NCBI GenBank assembly: GCA_002307275.1 | Contig: DBTX01000001.1 | Location: 1-28,177 of the forward strand | Direction of reading: 5' to 3' | DNA length: 28,177 nucleotides | Origin: Hungateiclostridiaceae bacterium UBA1305 | GTDB lineage: Bacteria > Bacillota > Clostridia > Acetivibrionales > DTU013 | In this document: one piece after another, positions 22,335-28,177 of the stretch | Position numbering within the stretch: position 1 is the stretch's first letter | Layout: each line of letters begins with the position of its first letter | Notes under the pieces: model-generated | The model's database searches: none | Seen by the model: the letters and a program-made list of their open reading frames with translations, nothing else | Told to the model about the DNA's origin: nothing | Translations under genes and position numbers: made by a program

Positions 22335-23597
22335 CTACCTGTCAATCATGACACGGCTTCCTTCTGATATACTCTTACTGTATTTTACAATTATCTTGTC
22401 ATCCGGATCTAGTCCTTGAAGTACTGCGGTTTTAAAATCGTCCGAATCTTCTTTTTTTATTGCAGCTTTCTGAACATAGAACTCATTACCCAAAGGGCCC
22501 TTTTTTTCTTTTACGACCCAGACAAAATTACCGTTATTATCGGTACAGACTGCACTATTAGACACAAGGATGGCATAGGCCTTCGTCTTTTTGTCGGCAT
22601 ATATCTCACCTCGTTCTCCATTGCTCAGCCCCTCTGCAGGCAGATCGACAACAAGATCGCTTATTTCGCCGGGGTTTTCCATATTGACAGTGATATCGGA
22701 AATCTTTCCGGAGATGACTTTTGCAGAAGATGATCCCAGGCTGACTTGCACCGGATCGCCGATTTTCAAGTATTCCGAGCTCTTCTCATCTACAGAAGCC
22801 CTGAAACGGAATCCCGAGGAAATATCGGCTACGGTATAAACAGGTACCGTATTGTTTACAAGGGAGCCCTCCTCGTAATTAAGCCCTGTGACTATTCCAT
22901 CCATGGGCGCTTCCAGTATACTGCCGGTACTCAATTCACTTTGCAGTTTGTCTACAGTGATTTTCTGCAATTCGATATCATAGCCTGTGCTCTTGATCGA
23001 CCGTTTCAATTCTGCAAGTCCGGCTGCTCCATCTTCTTTTTGTACTATGTAGTCCTTTTGCGCATTTTCTAAAGTTTTCCTGGCCTTTTCAAGTTCGTCT
23101 CCGCTTACAGCGTTTTCATCATATAGTCCTGTTACAGAATCCAGATTTTTTTGCGCCTCCTGCACATTTTCTGCAGCCGCTTCCACAGGTCTGTTGTATT
23201 TCTCCATACCGGTATCTGTCAGTCCTTCCAGGGTGAGCTTAAGTTTTTCATACTTGATTGTCTCAACCTTCAGTTGCTCTTCCAGATCTTTTTTCTCCAG
23301 AATGGCAATAACCTGGCCTTTGCTTACCTTGTCCCCGGCTTTTACCTTTACTTCTTCTACCCTTCTCCCCTGAGAAGCATATATGCTGAGTTCTTTAACG
23401 GCTTCCACCACTCCCTCACCAGTGACCTCTTTGATCAGAGAACCGGATATGGGATTTTCAAGCTGAACTCTGGGAAGTGAGAAATTATTGATCGTATTAG
23501 AGAAGAAGGTCAGTAGAATCATGATTCCTGTAAAAATAGCTACAATTCTTGCAATTGTCTTTTTCTTGACCAGATTTGCATCGGAAGTATTATCCAT
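22335..23597 (-). CDS. HlyD/MacA-like membrane fusion (adaptor) protein
   Basis: A 420-residue efflux-type adaptor. One N-terminal membrane segment (about 14-33) anchors an extracellular part. A biotinyl/lipoyl-like half motif (VKAGDKVSKGQVIAILEKKD) is followed by a coiled-coil hairpin (about 105-225), the second half motif (LEAPMDGIVTGLNYEEGSLV), and beta-barrel and membrane-proximal domains (FRASVDEKSSEYLKIGDPVQ and later). This is the RND/MacA adaptor layout. In Gram-positives such proteins assist ABC exporters, as YknX does. The ribosome binding site is a weak GGGGG nine bases from the ATG, and the 88-base gap before it carries a duplicated ATTTGAAACCC (23600-23610, 23638-23648). It lies between a sugar-type permease and the MacB-like gene on the same strand. 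Confidence 0.88.
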   Translation of the reverse strand: MDNTSDANLVKKKTIARIVAIFTGIMILLTFFSNTINNFSLPRVQLENPISGSLIKEVTGEGVVEAVKELSIYASQGRRVEEVKVKAGDKVSKGQVIAILEKKDLEEQLKVETIKYEKLKLTLEGLTDTGMEKYNRPVEAAAENVQEAQKNLDSVTGLYDENAVSGDELEKARKTLENAQKDYIVQKEDGAAGLAELKRSIKSTGYDIELQKITVDKLQSELSTGSILEAPMDGIVTGLNYEEGSLVNNTVPVYTVADISSGFRFRASVDEKSSEYLKIGDPVQVSLGSSSAKVISGKISDITVNMENPGEISDLVVDLPAEGLSNGERGEIYADKKTKAYAILVSNSAVCTDNNGNFVWVVKEKKGPLGNEFYVQKAAIKKEDSDDFKTAVLQGLDPDDKIIVKYSKSISEGSRVMIDR

Positions 23598-23685
23598 ATA
23601 TTTGAAACCCCCATTTAAATTAAAAGCCCCAACTAAAATTTGAAACCCTCATGAAAATTTAAAGTCTTCATGAAAGTATATTTTT

Positions 23686-24573
23686 CTATCCCTTTATTCC
23701 GGAAAGCTGTATTCCCTCAACAAGATAATTTTCACCATACAGAAAAACCAGCAGCATCGGGATCATATACAAAGTGGATGCGGCAAATGCGATACCCATC
23801 TCACCCGAATTAACAACAGACAGATAGATGGAGAGAGGCTGTTTGGCCACATCCTGCAGGAAGATCAACGGCTGCTCCACCATGTTCCAGTTATCAATGA
23901 AAACAAGTATGGCAAGCGATGCGATTCCCGTTTTTGACATGGGAAGGATTATTCTGAAGAAGATGTCAAGGTGGCTTCCTCCATCAACCCTGACAGCTTC
24001 GCAATATTCATCGGGAATATAGACCATGAACTGGCGCAGCAGGAAAACTCCGAAGGTACCGAAAATTCCGGGTAATATAATGGAAAGATAGTTTCCGACA
24101 AGTCCGAGTTTATCTGCAACAATATAATTGGGAACAAGTGTCACCTGAAAAGGCATCAGCATTGTTATGATATAGATGAAAAATAATTGCTCACGCCCCC
24201 GGAATTTCAATTTGCCGAAAGCATAAGCCGCCATGCTTGCAATAATAATCTGTCCAAGAATGACAGGCACCGTCAGGATGACTGAATTCCAGAACATCAG
24301 CAGAAACTGGAGCCGTTTCACCAGGACTGTGTAGTATTGCTTGAGTACAACCTCGTCAGGTATCAGCTTCAAATTGACATATTTATCGGTTTCATCCTCA
24401 CTGCCGGATAAATAGGTCGGGCTTAAAGAAGAATAATTCTGCTCTATTTCCTTTTCAGTCATAAAGGAGTTTGAGACAGTCAATACCATAGGGAATAGGA
24501 ACAATATCGCAACCAGGCAAACCAGGAAGGTTAAAGCAGATTTTCTATATATTTTTTTAGTTGTATTTTTCAT
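23686..24573 (-). CDS. Carbohydrate-type ABC permease, MalG family
   Basis: A 295-residue inner-membrane permease with about six membrane segments. The EAA loop that contacts the ATPase is clear: EYCEAVRVDGGSHLDIFFRI, then ILPMSKTGIASL (about 190-221). The C-terminal half NSGEMGIAFAASTLYMIP followed by YLVEGIQLSGIKG is typical of the MalG/CUT1 group. The start has AGGAGG four bases before the ATG. It follows the MalF-type permease across a 111-base spacer made of 21-bp repeats. Such permeases normally import oligosaccharides with a lipoprotein binding protein and an MsmX-type ATPase shared between systems. Neither partner is encoded nearby. The substrate cannot be told. Confidence 0.9.
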   Translation of the reverse strand: MKNTTKKIYRKSALTFLVCLVAILFLFPMVLTVSNSFMTEKEIEQNYSSLSPTYLSGSEDETDKYVNLKLIPDEVVLKQYYTVLVKRLQFLLMFWNSVILTVPVILGQIIIASMAAYAFGKLKFRGREQLFFIYIITMLMPFQVTLVPNYIVADKLGLVGNYLSIILPGIFGTFGVFLLRQFMVYIPDEYCEAVRVDGGSHLDIFFRIILPMSKTGIASLAILVFIDNWNMVEQPLIFLQDVAKQPLSIYLSVVNSGEMGIAFAASTLYMIPMLLVFLYGENYLVEGIQLSGIKG

Positions 24574-24608
24574 GGAACCTCCTGTTAATGTATGTGCCGG
24601 CTGTTATT

Positions 24609-24704
24609 GTATGAACCTTCCTTGTTTTTGTATGAGCCTTCGTTGTTTTTGTATGGACCTGCGTTATTTTTGTAAGGACCTCCATTATTGTATGGACCTG
24701 CTGA
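24609..24704. repeat. 21-bp tandem repeat array between the two sugar permeases
   Basis: Imperfect units begin at 24609, 24630, 24651, 24672 and 24690 (steps 21, 21, 21, 18, all multiples of three). Read on the minus strand in one frame they encode YNNGGP, YKNNAGP, YKNNEGS, YKNKEGS and YNNSRHIH, with several silent differences between units. That frame is not the permease frame and has no obvious start. Confidence 0.7.
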
Positions 24705-25557
24705 TTTTTCGTTCAAACTTGAATAAGAAAGATACAAGCGCAACAATGCAGACTGCCATGATAAGTGCCGCAGACGTCAGCTTCTGGTAATCAAGGGACG
24801 AAAACATATTGTTCATGTAATGCTGAAGGATGTAAATGCTTTCGTGAGGGTAGCTTCCTGCAATCAGGTAAGTTTCTCTGAACACTTTGAATGAATTGAC
24901 GATTGAAATAATGAATACAAAAAATGAAGTTGGGGTCAGATAAACCAATGTGATGCTTTTGAAACATCTCCACGATGTTGCCCCGTCAATATAGGCCGAT
25001 TCGTAATATTGAACCGGAATATTCTGCAAGCCTGCAAGGAAAAGTACCATGCTATAGCCTGCATTTTTCCACAAGTACACAACCAGTACAACAAGCCTGG
25101 CCCAGTTTGTATCCATCCAATCAACCGGAGTCAGTCCGAATACCGACAGGATGGAATTCAAGGAACCGCTGTAACTGAATATGATCTGCCATATAAGTAC
25201 CACTGAGGCTACCGGAATTACCAGCGGAGAAATGAAAAATGCACGGAAGATATTCCTGCCGTAAATACTATTATTAAGCAATATTGCCAGTCCAAGGGAG
25301 ATCGCCATGATCAGGGGGACACTAATACCGGTAAACACAAGCGTATTGAAACCTGCCCTCAAAAAAATGGGATTGGAAAGCAATTGTGTATAATTTGTCA
25401 AACCGCAAAATGTACCGTTAATCGGGCTATCCACCAGCGAATAGTATATGCTGACGATAAACGGAATCAGGAAAAATATTGAAAATCCGATAAGGCTCGG
25501 TGCCAGAAAGAATATTGCAGTTATCTGATCTGGCTTCTTATTTTTAATTTTTTTCAT
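24685..25557 (-). CDS. Sugar-type ABC permease, MalF family
   Basis: A 290-residue permease with about six membrane segments and the EAA loop YYESAYIDGATSWRCFKSIT (near 188-207). In this loop the usual Pro of the LPxLxP pattern is replaced (LVYLTPT), a small departure from consensus. It is the first gene of the minus-strand cluster and is divergent from glgB. Usually a solute-binding lipoprotein gene precedes such a permease; here there is none. The protein ends KFERKISRSIQ; an out-of-frame repeat array begins right over the stop codon. I see no convincing promoter upstream. With the MalG-type permease it would form the membrane part of a CUT1-type importer, using an ATPase encoded elsewhere. 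Confidence 0.9.
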   Translation of the reverse strand: MKKIKNKKPDQITAIFFLAPSLIGFSIFFLIPFIVSIYYSLVDSPINGTFCGLTNYTQLLSNPIFLRAGFNTLVFTGISVPLIMAISLGLAILLNNSIYGRNIFRAFFISPLVIPVASVVLIWQIIFSYSGSLNSILSVFGLTPVDWMDTNWARLVVLVVYLWKNAGYSMVLFLAGLQNIPVQYYESAYIDGATSWRCFKSITLVYLTPTSFFVFIISIVNSFKVFRETYLIAGSYPHESIYILQHYMNNMFSSLDYQKLTSAALIMAVCIVALVSFLFKFERKISRSIQ

Positions 25558-25987
25558 TTTTTACCTTTCTAAAAACCTCATCAAATGCGTCCTTCCTTGC
25601 TTCTCATATATAAAGTGCCGGACAAGCAGAAAAAGGTTCAATATTTTAAATCTTTTATCCCCCGCCTGTTTTCCCTTTGGCGAAAGCTCTTTAACCTTTT
25701 TTGAAGACCCTGGAGAATGGAGAAGAGTGGGATAAAATATGATGGTTGATACGATTATTTTATCTCATTATAATGGAGTTAACAACTATTATGGATAATA
25801 ACGGTAGCAAATTTATGTGTAAGCTCCCCCGGGAGCAACTATCAGATGTATTCTATAAAACTCCTGCCTGCATTTACGATCGCTTTGGGGGCCAATGTAA
25901 ATACTGGATTGTCAATTTTATGGCGAAAATATGAAATAAGCTATATAATTGCTTTATACATCTTGTGTAACAGGAGGGACGCTGCGA
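25558..25987. other. Divergent intergenic region and glgB leader
   Basis: The 430 bases between the permease cluster and glgB. The glgB promoter (25746-25774) gives a leader of about 200 bases. The leader contains a tight hairpin, GCTCCC-CC-GGGAGC (25823-25836), and a 47-codon frame from 25791 (MDNNGSKFMCKLPREQ onward) whose only ribosome-binding-like GGAG lies upstream of the predicted transcript start. I see no known riboswitch. The left half (25558-25745) holds no gene. Confidence 0.45.
25746..25774 (+). promoter_or_regulatory. Promoter of glgB
   Basis: TTGATA (25746-25751), a 17-base spacer and a perfect TATAAT (25769-25774). The -35 and spacer lie within an inverted repeat, GATAAAATA (from 25732) and TATTTTATC (to 25764), which could be an operator. 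Confidence 0.75.
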
Positions 25988-28030
25988 ATGAGTAAAAGTG
26001 AAATGGATACCTGTTCTTTTCCTCAGGCCATTACGGATTTTGACTTTCACCTTTTTAACGAAGGCAATCATCATAAAATATATGAAAAACTTGGCGCGCA
26101 CATCATAAACGTAGGCGGGCAGAATGGAACGTATTTTGCCGTCTGGGCACCTTCTGCAAAAAGTGTCAGCGTTATAGGCCATTTCAACCAGTGGAACGGA
26201 ATGTGCCATCTGATGAGCCCAATTGGCTGCACCGGTGTTTGGGCACTGTTCATTCCGGGAATCGGCCAGGGCGAATTGTACAAGTACGAAATCAAAACGA
26301 AAACAAATGCTGTGCTGATCAAATCCGACCCCTACGCTTTTTACACCGAGATGCGTCCAGGTACTGCATCAATCGTATTTGACCTGGAATGCTATGAGTG
26401 GAATGATGAAGAATGGATACTGCAGAGAGACTCCGGCAACACCTTCGCCAAACCCGTTTCGATTTATGAGGTGCATCTTGGCTCCTGGGCACGTTCTGAG
26501 GATGGCAACAATCGTTTTCTGTTATATAAAGAATATGCGGAAAGGCTCATCAGCTATGTAGTTGACATGGGCTTTACACATATAGAATTCATGCCCGTCG
26601 CCGAGCATCCCCTTGACGATTCCTGGGGTTATCAGGTGACAGGCTACTATTCAGTTACCAGCAGGTACGGCAGACCCGAAGAATTCATGTTTCTGGTGGA
26701 CGAGTGCCACAGGCATGGGATCGGTGTCATCATGGACTGGGTTCCCGCCCATTTTCCGAAGGATGCGCACGGTCTTGCCAAATTTGACGGTACGGCATTG
26801 TATGAGCATCAGGATCCTCGTCAGGGCGAACATCCCGACTGGGGCACGCTCATATTCAACTACAGCCGCAATGAGGTCAGGAATTTCCTGGTATCCAATG
26901 CAGTCTTCTGGTTTGAGAAATATCACATAGACGGTATTCGTGTAGATGCTGTCGCTTCCATGCTCTATCTGGATTATAACAGGAAGAAGGGTGAATGGAT
27001 CCCGAACAAATGGGGAGGTAATCAGAACACTGATGCCGTAGCCTTCCTGCGTCAGCTGAATTCGACCGTATACAATTATTTCCCCGGAATAATGATGATT
27101 GCCGAGGAGTCCACCTCCTGGCCGATGATCACAAAACCTCCGTTTACCGGTGGCCTTGGGTTCACGTATAAATGGAATATGGGCTGGATGAACGATTATC
27201 TTAAATATGTTGCAATGGATCCAATCTACCGTAAATATCATCACACCAATATCACCTTCTCCTTGATGTATGCCATGACGGAAAACTTCATGCTGGTTTT
27301 GTCCCACGATGAAGTCGTACATGGCAAATGTTCCATGATAAACAAAATGCCCGGCGACTACTGGCAGAAATTTGCGGGACTGCGGGTCACCTATGGATAT
27401 ATGTTCGGACATCCGGGTAAAAAACTCCTCTTTATGGGTAATGAATTCGGCCAGTTCATCGAATGGAATTTTAAACAGGGGCTTGACTGGCTTCTTCTGG
27501 AATATGACATGCACAGGAAGCTGCAGGCTTTTGTCAGAGATCTCAACAAACTGTACACCTCGCACAAGGCTCTGTATGAGGTCGATTTCAGCTATGACGG
27601 GTTTGAATGGCTGGACTGCAATGACAGCGATCACAGTGTCGTGTCTTTTATGAGAAAGGGCTGTGATCCTGAGGATGTACTGGTATTTGTATGTAATTTT
27701 ACCCCGGTGGTCTATGGCAATTATAGGATCGGTGTCCCGTATAATGCCTTCTTCAGGGAAATCCTGAACAGCGATTCCGAAATTTACGGTGGCAGCAATG
27801 TGGGAAATCTGGGCGGTGTTATGGCTGAAGAATACATGTTCCAGCAGAAGCCCTATTCCATGGTAATACAGGTTCCACCCCTTTCCGTAGTAGTATTTAT
27901 GCCGGAAAGGAGCCTGGGAGAGGAAACCACGGCTGAGGGGGAAACTACGGCAGTTGGGGAAACCACGGCTGAGAAGGAGAGCACGAAAGAGGATAGCAAG
28001 ACAAAGGAAATGAATAATGGAATACGATAA
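25988..28030 (+). CDS. glgB: 1,4-alpha-glucan branching enzyme
   Basis: Makes alpha-1,6 branches in glycogen. From the chosen ATG it has 680 residues. The N-terminal CBM48 domain shows GTYFAVWAPSAKSVSVIGHF and NQWNG (47-71). The GH13 catalytic barrel has GYQVTGYYSVTSRYG (214-228), DWVPAHFPKD (250-259), the nucleophile D320 in GIRVDAVASMLYLDY, the acid/base E373 in MIAEESTSWP, and HDE in LSHDEVVHGK (438-447). The start has AGGAGGG nine bases upstream; an in-frame TTG at 25949 is unsupported. The normal end of the enzyme (SVVVFMPER) is followed by about 40 extra residues, Glu/Thr-rich with three GETTA-like units (18-bp repeats). No other glg gene is in the window. Confidence 0.96.
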   Translation: MSKSEMDTCSFPQAITDFDFHLFNEGNHHKIYEKLGAHIINVGGQNGTYFAVWAPSAKSVSVIGHFNQWNGMCHLMSPIGCTGVWALFIPGIGQGELYKYEIKTKTNAVLIKSDPYAFYTEMRPGTASIVFDLECYEWNDEEWILQRDSGNTFAKPVSIYEVHLGSWARSEDGNNRFLLYKEYAERLISYVVDMGFTHIEFMPVAEHPLDDSWGYQVTGYYSVTSRYGRPEEFMFLVDECHRHGIGVIMDWVPAHFPKDAHGLAKFDGTALYEHQDPRQGEHPDWGTLIFNYSRNEVRNFLVSNAVFWFEKYHIDGIRVDAVASMLYLDYNRKKGEWIPNKWGGNQNTDAVAFLRQLNSTVYNYFPGIMMIAEESTSWPMITKPPFTGGLGFTYKWNMGWMNDYLKYVAMDPIYRKYHHTNITFSLMYAMTENFMLVLSHDEVVHGKCSMINKMPGDYWQKFAGLRVTYGYMFGHPGKKLLFMGNEFGQFIEWNFKQGLDWLLLEYDMHRKLQAFVRDLNKLYTSHKALYEVDFSYDGFEWLDCNDSDHSVVSFMRKGCDPEDVLVFVCNFTPVVYGNYRIGVPYNAFFREILNSDSEIYGGSNVGNLGGVMAEEYMFQQKPYSMVIQVPPLSVVVFMPERSLGEETTAEGETTAVGETTAEKESTKEDSKTKEMNNGIR

Positions 28031-28088
28031 AGATATAGTTCTTGAGGCAGAAAAAAAAGAGAAGAAGCCCGCCTGTGAAGAAAAGTAG
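28017..28088 (+). CDS. Possible 23-residue charged peptide after glgB
   Basis: The frame reads MEYDKDIVLEAEKKEKKPAC and ends EEK. It overlaps the glgB end by 14 bases and has AAAGGA eight bases before its ATG, so translation by coupling is possible. It is highly charged and matches nothing I know. It may equally be a chance frame. Confidence 0.3.
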   Translation: MEYDKDIVLEAEKKEKKPACEEK

Positions 28089-28162
28089 TCAGACTTTGAA
28101 ATGGATTCTGTAATAAATATGGAATAATCTCCTGCAAATAAAAACCCGCACTAATCATGACC

Positions 28163-28177
28163 ACCCGCTTAGCGGGT
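28163..28177. terminator. Hairpin at the window end, possible terminator
   Basis: ACCCGC-TTA-GCGGGT forms a perfect 6-bp stem, 75 bases after the small frame following glgB. The window ends here, so a T-run cannot be checked. Confidence 0.4.

Noticed and set aside
26651..27634. 327-codon open frame on the minus strand
   Set aside because: It lies wholly inside glgB, opposite its catalytic domain, and has no ribosome binding site or recognisable domain. The glgB frame carries all GH13 motifs.

Overview
The window reads as chromosome from an anaerobic, spore-forming, motile clostridium, probably of the cellulolytic Ruminiclostridium/Acetivibrio group. This placement is an inference from gene content: Firmicutes-type purine-rich ribosome binding sites, two methyl-accepting chemotaxis proteins, a YlbF-family protein, an EncFtn-like ferritin, a GGGtGRT protein and a CATA-type sporulation promoter. 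There is no phage, insertion sequence, CRISPR array or rRNA operon. One tRNA gene, tRNA-Arg(CCG), is present.

Layout. 1-2544: the end of a poly-HAMP chemoreceptor, a strong terminator, cheR, and what looks like a deletion scar of cheB. 2538-7311 (minus): DNA-repair pair mrfB/mrfA, with a LexA-box-like site in the mrfA promoter, then dusB. 7477-9872: a PilZ protein, an EncFtn-like ferritin, tRNA-Arg, a Gly/Pro/Phe-rich protein behind a sigma-K-like promoter, and a YlbF-family gene. 9966-12534: a structured repeat element, a Yip1-like membrane protein, a broken ABC-2 permease, and a tetR/flavin-reductase operon under a perfect 49-bp palindromic operator. 12554-15060: manA, a GGDEF diguanylate cyclase and a 3' fragment of a yqhQ (DUF1385) gene. 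15093-20625 (minus): a Cache chemoreceptor, the GGGtGRT/NifU-like pair and an HD-GYP protein. 20774-25557: a second copy of the repeat element, then a four-gene transport cluster (two sugar-type ABC permeases, an HlyD/MacA-like adaptor, a MacB-like protein) with no ATPase and no solute-binding protein. 25746-28177: glgB with a long leader and a repetitive C-terminal tail.

How the genes relate. There are several signalling parts: PilZ, GGDEF and HD-GYP proteins for cyclic di-GMP, and two chemoreceptors with CheR for chemotaxis. They are scattered, not in one operon. MrfA and MrfB form a helicase/exonuclease repair pair. ManA and GlgB belong to sugar-phosphate and glycogen metabolism. Three gene relics (cheB, an ABC-2 permease, yqhQ) lie within about 13 kb, which suggests local gene loss.

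The least explained items are the GGGtGRT/NifU-like pair, the ATPase-less transport cluster, the repeat element found downstream of two minus-strand membrane-protein genes, and a 21-bp codon-phased repeat array between the two sugar permeases. All assignments come from reading the sequence; no database search was run.
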